Positions 26,792 to 34,447 of a stretch of 61,381 bases of DNA are shown here, piece after piece (within the stretch, counting starts at the first letter, position 1; the number at the start of each line of letters is the position of its first letter). Source of the DNA: Coxiellaceae bacterium UBA1530. Its GTDB lineage: Bacteria > Pseudomonadota > Gammaproteobacteria > Coxiellales > Coxiellaceae. The notes under the pieces were generated by a model, which saw only the letters and a program-made list of their open reading frames with translations, was not told the DNA's origin and did no database searches. The stretch covers positions 1-61,381 of the forward strand of contig DCQA01000040.1 in NCBI GenBank assembly GCA_002323325.1. The letters run 5' to 3'. The translations under genes were made by a program, and so were the position numbers.

Positions 26792-26891
26792 GCGATGATT
26801 TCCATGGTTTTTACGTAGATGAGGTCAATATATCACCTTAACCTTAAGGAAATATTAAATATTTGGGGGTGTGTTGAGTGTTTGGTGAAGT

Positions 26892-26918
26892 CACCTTCCT
26901 CGAGAGCCGAGGAAGGTG
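26892..26918. terminator. Strong hairpin after the HU-like gene
   Basis: CACCTTCCTCG and CGAGGAAGGTG form a perfect 11-bp stem with a 5-nt loop (AGAGC). No T-tract follows on either strand, so it could be a weak or Rho-assisted terminator or an mRNA-stabilising 3' hairpin for the minus-strand HU-like transcript. Confidence 0.6.
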
Positions 26919-26931
26919 TGTAACAGGCTGA

Positions 26932-27384
26932 TTATTCTGCCATTTCTTTGACGCGTTTTAGGGGGCGTACTTTAACGACATTACGGGCGGGTTTTGCTTT
27001 AAACATCATTTCTTCGCCTGTGAAAGGATTAGTTCCTTTGCGTGCTTTAGTTGCAGGTTTGCGTTTTACACTGCATTTCATAAGACCTGGGACGGTGAAT
27101 TCACCTGCAGCATTCTTTTTTAGGTGACGATGCATCAGATTGCTAAGGGCATCAAAAACAGACGCAACTTCTTTTTTGCTTAAACCGGTTATTTCTGAAA
27201 TGTGAGTCATTGATTGAGTTTTGTTCATTGCTGCTTTGATAGCAGTTGTTGGCAATGCTTTCTTAACAGCAGCCTTCTTTTTGGTAGTGGCTTTTGCAAC
27301 AGTTTTCTTTTTTGCAGCAGGTTTGGCTGTTTTCTTAACAGCTTTTTTTGCAGCAGTTTTCTTTACTTTTTTACGTGGTGGCAT
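26932..27384 (-). CDS. HU-family DNA-binding protein with lysine-rich histone-like tail
   Basis: A nucleoid protein of 150 residues in two parts. Residues 1-48 are an H1-like Lys/Ala tail with repeated KK/AKK units (KKTAAKKAVKKTAKPAAKKK). Residues 53-150 form an HU/IHF fold (MTHISEITGLSKKEVASVFD, then KGTNPFTGEEMMFKAKPARN, the DNA-binding arm). Such tails increase DNA compaction in some intracellular and other bacteria. The arm motif is HU-like, but the core is diverged from HupA/B. It is a single gene with its own hairpin downstream, divergent from rplM. Confidence 0.9.
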   Translation of the reverse strand: MPPRKKVKKTAAKKAVKKTAKPAAKKKTVAKATTKKKAAVKKALPTTAIKAAMNKTQSMTHISEITGLSKKEVASVFDALSNLMHRHLKKNAAGEFTVPGLMKCSVKRKPATKARKGTNPFTGEEMMFKAKPARNVVKVRPLKRVKEMAE

Positions 27385-27753
27385 GTAAACATCCTCTTTT
27401 TACTGGTTAATAACAATGGGTTACATAACCCATGAAAACATAGAAAATAGCATAGTTTTTTAAAAAAGCGAATAAAAAAACACATAAATAGACGTTTTTT
27501 AACGATTTATTATGAATTTTACATTCCTCATTGTGTAGTGGATACATCCTTGACCTGGAGCGTTAAGTCTCTACCAAAAGTGTCATTAGAATGAGGTGAG
27601 TAAAACGTCGTTTAACGATGTTTGACTCAGTATATTTTTTTGCGTACGAAACAAGCACATTGCACGCCGAGGTATTTTGAAAAAAGTTGTTTAAATTCCG
27701 GCGGTATTGTAGTATCTTTGCCAATTCTTATTTCAAGGCTCCCGGAAACAATG
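27385..27753. other. Divergent intergenic region between HU-like gene and rplM
   Basis: This AT-rich stretch of about 370 bp must hold both promoters. A near-perfect palindrome AACGTCGTT-T-AACGATGTT lies at 27604-27622, overlapping the first T of a -35-like TTGACT at 27622-27627 that faces rplM. That layout suggests an operator. A second -35-like TTGAAA near 27677 could also serve rplM. I see no further gene here. Confidence 0.4.
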
Positions 27754-28185
27754 ATGAAAACGTACATGGCAAATTCACAATCTACGACAGAAAAATGGTA
27801 TGTCGTTGACGCAGAAGATAAAACACTAGGACGATTAGCCAGTGTTGTGGCTTCGCGCTTGCGCGGAAAACATAAGGCGGAATACACCCCTCACGCAATC
27901 ACAGGGGATCACATTATTATCGTCAACGCGGAAAAAGTAAAAGTTACTGGTAACAAAACCACCGATAAAATCTACTATAGTCACAGTGGTTATCCCGGTG
28001 GAATAAAAAATATTTCATTCGATAAGTTGCAGCAAAAAGCACCTACGATGATTATCGAAAAAGCAATCAAGGGTATGTTACCTAAAGGTCCTTTGGGTCG
28101 CGATATGTTTCGCAATTTGAAAGTCTATGCTGGAACAGATCATCCACATCAAGCACAACAACCAGAATCATTAGAAGTTATCTAA
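27754..28185 (+). CDS. rplM: 50S ribosomal protein L13
   Basis: Ribosomal protein L13, 143 residues. The signatures WYVVDAEDKTLGRLASVVA, RGKHKAEYTPH, KVKVTGNKTTDK and KGMLPKGPLGRDMFRNLKVY are unmistakable. The frame is open much further upstream, but homologs begin near MKTY, and GGA lies 7 nt before this ATG (27751 is an adjacent ATG). rpsI follows 10 bp later in the universal rplM-rpsI operon. Confidence 0.97.
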   Translation: MKTYMANSQSTTEKWYVVDAEDKTLGRLASVVASRLRGKHKAEYTPHAITGDHIIIVNAEKVKVTGNKTTDKIYYSHSGYPGGIKNISFDKLQQKAPTMIIEKAIKGMLPKGPLGRDMFRNLKVYAGTDHPHQAQQPESLEVI

Positions 28186-28195
28186 GAGGCATCAC

Positions 28196-28663
28196 ATGGC
28201 ACAAGCAAAAATAGACCAATGCTACGGAACGGGACGTCGTAAGTCCTCAACCGCTCGCGTATTTTTACGCCCTGGCAAAGGTAACATTACCATCAACAAC
28301 CGTTCACTAGAGCAATTTTTTGGTCGTGAGACATCACGAATCGTTGTTCGTCAACCATTAGTAACCTTAGGTTGCGAAGAGCAGTTCGACTTTTACGTCA
28401 CAGTCACTGGCGGTGGTATCAGTGGTCAAGCAGGCGCGATTCGTCACGGTATTACACGCGCTTTAATTCAATATGAGCAGGAAAATACCGCGCCTGTACA
28501 AGAGTCAATTGAAGAGTCTCTGGAGAATGAAGCCAGTAATGACAACACCTGGCATCGACAATTACGTAAAGCAGGATACGTAACACGTGACTCCCGTGTG
28601 GTTGAACGTAAAAAAGTTGGGCGTCATAAAGCACGTAAGGGTAGCCAGTTCTCTAAGCGTTAA
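28196..28663 (+). CDS. rpsI: 30S ribosomal protein S9 with an internal acidic insertion
   Basis: Ribosomal protein S9, 155 residues against about 130 in E. coli. Conserved blocks YGTGRRKSSTARVF, FFGRETSRIVVRQPL, GGGISGQAGAIRHGITRAL and the C-terminal KKVGRHKARKGSQFSKR (tRNA-contacting tail) are intact. Between ALIQY and QLRKAGYVTRDSR the usual linker of about 7 residues is replaced by about 28 (roughly 94-121). The insert is rich in Glu (NTAPVQESIEESLENEASN) and in frame. It probably forms an acidic loop on the ribosome surface. The gene is otherwise ordinary and ends in a terminator. Confidence 0.97.
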   Translation: MAQAKIDQCYGTGRRKSSTARVFLRPGKGNITINNRSLEQFFGRETSRIVVRQPLVTLGCEEQFDFYVTVTGGGISGQAGAIRHGITRALIQYEQENTAPVQESIEESLENEASNDNTWHRQLRKAGYVTRDSRVVERKKVGRHKARKGSQFSKR

Positions 28664-28695
28664 TCATATCTTTAATAAGAGGTATCCTATGCCAC

Positions 28696-28733
28696 AACTG
28701 CTTCCTCTTCGGACATGGGAAGCAGTTTTTTTT
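28696..28733 (+). terminator. Rho-independent terminator after rpsI
   Basis: AACTGCTTCC / GGAAGCAGTT, 10-bp stem with a 12-nt loop and an eight-T tail, ending the rplM-rpsI operon. Confidence 0.93.
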
Positions 28734-28764
28734 CGTTTCTATCAAGGATGTTAGGGGAAGTTAT

Positions 28765-29403
28765 ATGAGTCTAGTAAAGCGATCGGTGATGAACTTATAT
28801 TCTGGTGAGATGGATCCAGATAGTCACAAGGTAAGAATTGTTTTGGCTGAAAAAGCTGTAGCCGTTGAAATTACCAATGTGGATGTGAATCATCCTTCTG
28901 AGGACTTGCTGCATCTAAATCCTTACAACACTGTGCCAACATTGGTAGATCGTGAACTGGTGTTATATGAGCCACAAGTGATTATGGAGTACTTGGATGA
29001 GCGTTTTCCGCATCCACCATTGTTGTCTGTATACCCGGTTACTCGAGCTAAGTCTCGCCTTATGCTGCATCGCATTGAACAAGACTGGTATAGTTTAATG
29101 CGTACTATCCTTTATTCTGATGATGATCTAAAGGTTGACGCAGCCAGGCATGAGCTCAAAGAAGGACTTATTGTTTTAGAGCCAGTATTTTTAGACAAGC
29201 CTTATTTCCTGAGTGAAGAATTCAGTCTGGTTGATTGCAGTATTGCGCCATTACTCTGGAGGCTCCCTCTGTTAGGAATTACATTGCCTCCAAATGCCAA
29301 AGGTATTCAGGCCTATCAAGAACGTATTTTTGAGAGAGAATCGTTCCAAGCCAGTTTATCTGAATCTGAGCGTGAAATTAGGGCCTTCGATGACTTCGAG
29401 TAA
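28765..29403 (+). CDS. sspA: Stringent starvation protein A
   Basis: A GST-fold protein of 212 residues that binds RNA polymerase and supports stationary-phase and acid-stress responses; in Francisella-like relatives it also takes part in virulence-gene control. It starts MSLVKRSVMNLYSGEMDPDSHKVRIVLAEK and contains NPYNTVPTLVDRELVLYEP, PHPPLLSVYPVTRAKSR and a C-terminal helical GST domain. It follows rpsI as in most gammaproteobacteria. Its stop overlaps the sspB start by 14 nt. Confidence 0.95.
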   Translation: MSLVKRSVMNLYSGEMDPDSHKVRIVLAEKAVAVEITNVDVNHPSEDLLHLNPYNTVPTLVDRELVLYEPQVIMEYLDERFPHPPLLSVYPVTRAKSRLMLHRIEQDWYSLMRTILYSDDDLKVDAARHELKEGLIVLEPVFLDKPYFLSEEFSLVDCSIAPLLWRLPLLGITLPPNAKGIQAYQERIFERESFQASLSESEREIRAFDDFE

Positions 29404-29779
29404 GCCATATTTGTTTCGAGCAATCTATCAATGGTTGTTGGACTGCGAGTTAACCCCTTATGTAATGGTCGATGCATTGCTCCCTAATGTTGAAGTGCCT
29501 GAAGAGTATGTTGAAGATGGTCAAATAATCTTGGATATGACACCTTCAGCTATTATTGATTTAGAGATGGGGAATCATCACGTAGAATTTAAAGCGCGTT
29601 TTTCTGGTGTAACGCGACATATTATTTTGCCTATGCCTGCGATACTCGCATTGTATGCTTACGAAAATGGGCGTGGGATGGTTTTCACTGACGAAGAAGA
29701 CGATGATGATACTTTTCCTCCGTCTGGCCCTGATGAACCCTCGCCTGATGGTAAGCCTCATTTGCGTGTGGTTAAGTAA
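29390..29779 (+). CDS. sspB: ClpXP protease specificity-enhancing factor SspB
   Basis: An adaptor of 129 residues that tethers ssrA-tagged substrates to ClpXP. The N-terminal substrate-binding fold (PYLFRAIYQWLLDCELTPYV) is followed by an acidic flexible linker (DEEDDDDTFPPSGPDEPSPDG) and the ClpX-binding tail PHLRVVK, matching the XB motif of E. coli SspB. The chosen ATG (MTSSKPYLF) lies inside the end of sspA; the frame is open further upstream, but that part does not resemble SspB. Confidence 0.95.
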   Translation: MTSSKPYLFRAIYQWLLDCELTPYVMVDALLPNVEVPEEYVEDGQIILDMTPSAIIDLEMGNHHVEFKARFSGVTRHIILPMPAILALYAYENGRGMVFTDEEDDDDTFPPSGPDEPSPDGKPHLRVVK

Positions 29780-29963
29780 TTTTCTTCGTATCGTTATTTG
29801 TGCCCCACGTCATTACAGAATGATGATCTCTTGTTTTCCTTCTCTCTATACAGTCTTTTTTACTACATAAGTTATGGTCAATGTCTTACGCTTTAGTGGT
29901 TATCCTTTAAGGTTAATTTAATATCCGTCCGCTATATTGTTCAGCATATTAATCTTTTTTTAA

Positions 29964-30680
29964 ATGGACGATATTGTGATTCATGTAGTGTATCAAGAAG
30001 GGTGGGATGTCGATTTCTCGCAAATAAGCGAACTAAACTTCTGTTCGTCTTTATTACAAGTACACAGTAGTGTTGATCAAGAGCAGTCGCTGTCCTCGTT
30101 AATAAAGTCACTGATTGATCGAGCGTTACTATCATTTGATGAAGATAAAAGCTTGAAAGGTTTTTTAGCATTTTCTGATTCTGAATCTAATACTCTTACT
30201 CCATTCTCAGTAACAAGTCATTATTGCATCAAGGTTATTCGGTGTTCGCTGCGTGGGGAGGTTCAGATGATAGTGAGCCCAATTTATCATTTAGGTCTTG
30301 ATTACCCTGAGGTGTATCAGCATCGAGAAGGTAAGGCACTGGATCCTAATGCCATGTTAGGTCTTGTTGAAATCATTCACCATGCAGAGTCAATGGATGA
30401 CGAGCCTGTTAATGAAAGTTGTGATGGTCACATGTATTGTTATGGTATCGATGCTGGCGTGGCATTTAAAAATAGCCCTGTTGCCCATAACCGTGATATT
30501 AACTTGCAGTTGCTAACCTTCGATGACTGTGTGCTGGCAACCTTTCAATCTAATGGGCAAGTAAGTACTCAGTCCTTGCCGCTTGACGAAGTGTTGTTAA
30601 ATGATTCTCAGTTATGTTTTTCAAAATTCAGTGATCATTCCCTGGCTTTTTCTCATGCCATTGTTAAAGCAGCCCACTAA
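29964..30680 (+). CDS. Hypothetical protein
   Basis: A soluble protein of 238 residues, acidic overall, with no signal peptide or membrane helix, that I do not recognise. A -10-like TATATT at 29933-29938 precedes it closely, and a terminator follows at 30700, so it is probably a single-gene transcript. The ATG at 29964 has no clear Shine-Dalgarno sequence; GTG at 29976 is an alternative. Codon use looks like the neighbours, which supports a real gene. Confidence 0.7.
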   Translation: MDDIVIHVVYQEGWDVDFSQISELNFCSSLLQVHSSVDQEQSLSSLIKSLIDRALLSFDEDKSLKGFLAFSDSESNTLTPFSVTSHYCIKVIRCSLRGEVQMIVSPIYHLGLDYPEVYQHREGKALDPNAMLGLVEIIHHAESMDDEPVNESCDGHMYCYGIDAGVAFKNSPVAHNRDINLQLLTFDDCVLATFQSNGQVSTQSLPLDEVLLNDSQLCFSKFSDHSLAFSHAIVKAAH

Positions 30681-30699
30681 ATAACTTCCAAGGTAAAAA

Positions 30700-30723
30700 A
30701 AAACCGCATGAATCTGCGGTTTT
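30700..30723. terminator. Bidirectional terminator between convergent genes
   Basis: AAAACCGCA / TGCGGTTTT with a 6-nt loop (TGAATC); A- and T-runs flank both sides, so it can serve the gene at 29964-30680 and the RRM gene. Confidence 0.88.
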
Positions 30724-30748
30724 CATATCTTTGTAAGCGTATATGGCT

Positions 30749-31039
30749 TTAGTACGGAGCTCGCTCTGTGCGGCGGTTTCCATTGGCGCCAGCTTCACGT
30801 TCTTGCGCAATGTTGACACGTAACTTGCGTCCATTAAAGTCCTGTTCGTTGTATTGCTCAATGGCATTTTGTGCTGAGCTTGCATCATCAAATTCAATGA
30901 AGCTGAAACCTTTGCATTGACCAGTGTATTTGTCTTTAATAAAAGCAATGTCTTTGATAGTGCCACAAGTAGAAAATAGTTCGCGAAGTTCAGCTTCGCT
31001 AGCACTATAAGGTAAGTTGCCTACATATATTTTGTTCAT
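30749..31039 (-). CDS. RRM-family RNA-binding protein
   Basis: A single-RRM protein of 96 residues. RNP2 is KIYVGNLPY and RNP1 is CKGFSFIEF, with the usual alpha/beta spacing and a short tail ending NGNRRTERAPY. Bacterial single-RRM proteins of this form bind RNA and are often cold- or stress-induced. The cysteines and the reduced Gly tail are not typical of the cyanobacterial Rbp set. Target RNAs are unknown. Confidence 0.93.
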   Translation of the reverse strand: MNKIYVGNLPYSASEAELRELFSTCGTIKDIAFIKDKYTGQCKGFSFIEFDDASSAQNAIEQYNEQDFNGRKLRVNIAQEREAGANGNRRTERAPY

Positions 31040-31605
31040 AATAAAACCTATTTCAATATTAACAGTAATCAGAAGTCAAATGTTTTAACATATCACTGGT
31101 TCTATGTATAGTGATTCTCCTCTGATTCTCATTCACAGTTAGTCTGATCACAGTTTCGACAACAAACGGTTGTGATCGCTAGATACATTCTTTTCGGGGT
31201 TAATACTTCTTTCGCTTGTTACAGCGTGAGTTGATTAGGTTGAGTTTAGTCCTCAATAATTTGTATCACCTTAAAAAACTGATCAGCATTGACCCTATTT
31301 TTCTACTTCATTTGATCTAATGAATACAGTTATCCGGTATAAAATATGAAGCATCCAACTACACCGCATTATTAGATAATACGTTATGTTTTTCTATCCA
31401 CGAAGTATATTTAGAGTGGGGTCTGGCGTAAATAACAAGTATTGTTCGTCATATTAAGACTGTGCCTGATACAGCTATCTATAGTTGGTCTGGGTATTCA
31501 AAATTCGATTTGATTTTGTTACACATTGATGCAAATTGACGTACTCCTGTTACAAAGTCTTGTTAAAGTAATCATCTTTAAAGTAAGGCTATTTGGGAAG
31601 TCGAC
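31040..31605. other. Intergenic region, 566 bp
   Basis: Between the RRM gene (minus) and a small plus-strand gene. It contains a hairpin-capable inverted repeat GATCACA (31146-31152) / TGTGATC (31171-31177) with an 18-nt loop, but no T-tract. No coding region is convincing here. It must hold the RRM promoter and probably that of the small peptide gene. Confidence 0.5.
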
Positions 31606-31737
31606 ATGAAAAAACTATGCGTAGCTTTGTTCGCATTAATCGTTTTTGGCTCAGCAACATTATCATTATGTGATGCTGATAATTATGCAAATGACGACAA
31701 GCTGGGTGAAAAATCCGTTATGATTCTGAAGTCATAA
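31606..31737 (+). CDS. Small secreted peptide (43 residues)
   Basis: Starting at the ATG at 31606, with GGGAAG about 6 nt upstream, is a 43-residue reading frame: a basic start (MKKLC), a hydrophobic core (VALFALIVFGSATLSL) and a possible cleavage after CDA, leaving a short mature peptide of about 20 charged or polar residues ending MILKS. The layout is that of a Sec signal peptide with a very short mature part. The Cys before the predicted cut does not fit a lipobox well. There is no homology I recognise. Confidence 0.5.
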   Translation: MKKLCVALFALIVFGSATLSLCDADNYANDDKLGEKSVMILKS

Positions 31738-31764
31738 TAAATAAGATGACCGATACGTCACTAA

Positions 31765-32982
31765 TTACTCGGTCGGCCTGGCTAAGGGAGGTCTATCATC
31801 ATGATTGGCCATGGCTTTATTAGCAAATTGTTTTTTTAACCATGCATTAGAGTTAACCATATTTAGACCTGCACTCGCTATTTGTCTTGTCAAACCGGCT
31901 TTGTCACTGAAGCAATCCTTCAAAAGCCTCATACTGTTGAGGTATACGCTATTTCTTGGGCGGCACCAGCGCTGATAGCGCTGCAAGGCTTGTCTGAGTC
32001 GTGGTTGGTTATGATGATTGAGAATATCCTGAAGGTAATGGGTTAAGACGCTGACATCAAACAGTCCTAAGTTGGCGCCCAGTCCCGCGAGAGGGTGAAT
32101 CGTATGAGCTGCATCGCCAACTAAGACGATTCTTTCGTTGAAATAATCTGTTACGTGTCGCATGTGTAAGGGAAAACGAGTAGGTTTTGAAATTATTTCA
32201 ATTTCACCCCATCGATCATCTAGTGCTTTGGATATTGCAGTATTCAGTGCTTCTCGGTTGAGTTCGAAAAGGGTATTCATATGATCGGGAGTGGTTGACC
32301 AGACAATAGATGATTGCTGTGGATGATGTAATGGTAATATACCTATGGGGCCTAGAGGTAAGAATTGTTGTAAGGCTGTGTGTTGATGGGGGCGTTCTGC
32401 TTGAATCACGGCAGTCATCGCATCATGGTAGTAAGGGCGGTGATGGGTAGTAACATTGGCTTGTTGTCTCACCCAAGAGTATGGTCCGTCTGCGCCGATG
32501 ATGAGTGATGCTTTCAGAATTAGCCTATCTTGTAGCGTGAGTTCAATATGATCATCAAACTGCTGGATATTGACCGGTACAGAGGGGCAGTGAGTCGTGA
32601 TGAATGGATGGTTTTGCAAAGATTGCCATAAGGCTTTTGTAACAGCACGATTTTCTACAATACATCCCAATTGTGATGAGGGTATATCCACTGCTTTGAA
32701 ATGGATCTCACCGCCATGGTGACAATCCCAGATAATCATTTCGTGAAGCGGTGTTTTTTGGGTAATCGGTATGTTTTCCCAAATATGCAAGTTATTCAGT
32801 ATGTGGATTGAGGCTTCGTTAAGTGCGCAAACTTGTGATGTCACAGAGTCGTCAGGCCATGTCAGATAAGGCGGTTTAGATTCGACGATAGTGACGGATA
32901 TCTGTTGGTCAGCCAGAGCTTTAGCTGCCGTCAAGCCAACTAATCCGCCACCAACAATAATAACCGACATCTCAGCGCACAT
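31765..32982 (-). CDS. FAD-dependent 2-octaprenylphenol-type hydroxylase (UbiF/UbiI/VisC family)
   Basis: A flavin monooxygenase of 405 residues for ubiquinone ring hydroxylation. It has the dinucleotide fold VIIVGGGLVGLTAAKAL, LGCIVENRAV (in place of the family's LGYIVENR), the GADGPYSWVRQ motif and GDAAHTIHPLAGLGANLG. These match the UbiF/UbiI/VisC branch, but the exact ring position hydroxylated (C5 or C6) cannot be read from the sequence. AAAGGAC lies before the ATG at 32982. The paired UbiH gene lies 41 bp upstream on the same strand, a common ubi operon arrangement. Confidence 0.85.
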   Translation of the reverse strand: MCAEMSVIIVGGGLVGLTAAKALADQQISVTIVESKPPYLTWPDDSVTSQVCALNEASIHILNNLHIWENIPITQKTPLHEMIIWDCHHGGEIHFKAVDIPSSQLGCIVENRAVTKALWQSLQNHPFITTHCPSVPVNIQQFDDHIELTLQDRLILKASLIIGADGPYSWVRQQANVTTHHRPYYHDAMTAVIQAERPHQHTALQQFLPLGPIGILPLHHPQQSSIVWSTTPDHMNTLFELNREALNTAISKALDDRWGEIEIISKPTRFPLHMRHVTDYFNERIVLVGDAAHTIHPLAGLGANLGLFDVSVLTHYLQDILNHHNQPRLRQALQRYQRWCRPRNSVYLNSMRLLKDCFSDKAGLTRQIASAGLNMVNSNAWLKKQFANKAMANHDDRPPLARPTE

Positions 32983-33023
32983 AGTTGCGTCCTTTAAGGA
33001 GTGTAGTCAAAGACGGTAACATA

Positions 33024-34301
33024 CTAAAAGGTTTCAGCAGGTTGGGCAACGTGCGGATGTTGTTGCGTAGCATCAAGGCTGATTTGGCATGCTAGTTTCG
33101 GAAGTGATGAATGATAGCCTACGAAATGCGAAAGTAGGTATTTTTTTGCAATAGGATTAAGGTTTACGGCTAGCATTCCAAGGCTTCTCAGGTGTCCTAT
33201 GAGTGGTACTGTAAAGATATGATCAATTCGTTGGGTGTTCCGAGCAATACGAGATTGAGTGGTTTGACTCCATTGCTCATAGTGTGCGAGATGAGTAGGG
33301 TAGTTAAGTTGTTGATGGGTGGTCAAACTATTAGTCAGTGTTTCAGCTAGCATGGCGATGCTGAGTAAAGTGAGATTAAATCCCTGTGCTGTTATAGGAT
33401 AGAACGTATGGGCGGCATTACCTAATAGGATAGCAGATTGGTACACTGTTGATGGGTGGGTTTGAGAGCTGACAGGAAATTGCCCTGTGAGTTGGATATC
33501 TTTGATGGTCGGCTGGCGACCGTGGTATACCTGATTAATATGCTGAGCTATGGTGTTGTTGTCCCATGAGTTGATAATCTGGATCTGCCGTTTGGGAACT
33601 GTCCAGACCACTCGTGCTTGGGTCGCTCTCCAGCTGGGTAGCCACGCTAAACTACCAAGAGAGGTGAAGCGTTGAAAAGCTGTAGTTGGCGATGATGTTG
33701 GTTGGTTCAGCGTGACGTTAAATACTAATGATTGATCACCGTGATCATGACGTTTGCTTGTGATGCCCAGTAAGTCTCGTGTATGGGAATGTGCTCCATC
33801 GGCTGCAATGAGTAGTGGTGCAAACAGTGTACGCTGCTCAAGGCTATCTTGATAAGTGACTGTGACACCGCTGGTTTTATTATCAATTTTAATTAATTTT
33901 TTTGACGTTAAGTTATCGATAGTCAGATGAGATGTTGGTTGATGATGTAGTTGCTGCTTGAGTAAATGGAAGGGAATAACATGACCTAAACAAGGCAGGC
34001 CCATTTCTTGAGCTGATACGTGAATTTGACCTAGTCGGCTCTGCTCCGTAATACAGAGCTGTTCTAATTTTATCGAATGTTTTTGTAGTTTTGGCCATAC
34101 ATTAAGCGTTTGTAAGATAGTTGTGCTTGCATGATTTAATGTGATCGGACGAGAGTTTTCGCTGGTGGGTATTATGGAATCATTCTGTGAGTTATGGTGC
34201 TGATCCAGAACGGCAATACGTAAGGGTAGATGCTGTAAGGCATGAATCAGCGCAGAGCCAGCAAGACCGTTTCCAATGATAATGAGATCATAGTGTCGCA
34301 C
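33024..34301 (-). CDS. ubiH: 2-octaprenyl-6-methoxyphenyl hydroxylase UbiH-like
   Basis: A FAD-dependent ubiquinone-biosynthesis hydroxylase of 425 residues. It shows HYDLIIIGNGLAGSALIHAL, LGHVIPFHLLKQQL (UbiH-type GHV), AADGAHSHTRDLLGI and GNAAHTFYPITAQGFNLTLL, which has Asn rather than Asp after Gly as UbiH does. I place the start at GTG 34301 because AAGG lies 6 nt upstream; a TTG at 34328 would add nine residues. It reads toward the second flavin hydroxylase. The gene diverges from the aminopeptidase P gene; in E. coli the two are in the same operon. Confidence 0.82.
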   Translation of the reverse strand: MRHYDLIIIGNGLAGSALIHALQHLPLRIAVLDQHHNSQNDSIIPTSENSRPITLNHASTTILQTLNVWPKLQKHSIKLEQLCITEQSRLGQIHVSAQEMGLPCLGHVIPFHLLKQQLHHQPTSHLTIDNLTSKKLIKIDNKTSGVTVTYQDSLEQRTLFAPLLIAADGAHSHTRDLLGITSKRHDHGDQSLVFNVTLNQPTSSPTTAFQRFTSLGSLAWLPSWRATQARVVWTVPKRQIQIINSWDNNTIAQHINQVYHGRQPTIKDIQLTGQFPVSSQTHPSTVYQSAILLGNAAHTFYPITAQGFNLTLLSIAMLAETLTNSLTTHQQLNYPTHLAHYEQWSQTTQSRIARNTQRIDHIFTVPLIGHLRSLGMLAVNLNPIAKKYLLSHFVGYHSSLPKLACQISLDATQQHPHVAQPAETF

Positions 34302-34447
34302 AGGATACCTTGCTCGTTGGGTTGACAATTTGACAATATGTTAAAGCATCTTTTCTGATTATCAAAGCAACATTAACTGAATGCATAGGATCCACGCGTT
34401 ATTTACCTTATACTGCATTTTTTCATGATCTTACGTAAGAGGGTGTT

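Noticed and set aside
27214..27435. Phe/Ser-rich plus-strand frame over the HU tail
   Set aside because: Direct result of reading the Lys/Ala repeats in reverse.
31146..31177. Possible CRP site upstream of the RRM gene
   Set aside because: The half-sites are GATCACA...TGTGATC, the reverse of the TGTGA-N6-TCACA order, and the spacer is too long.
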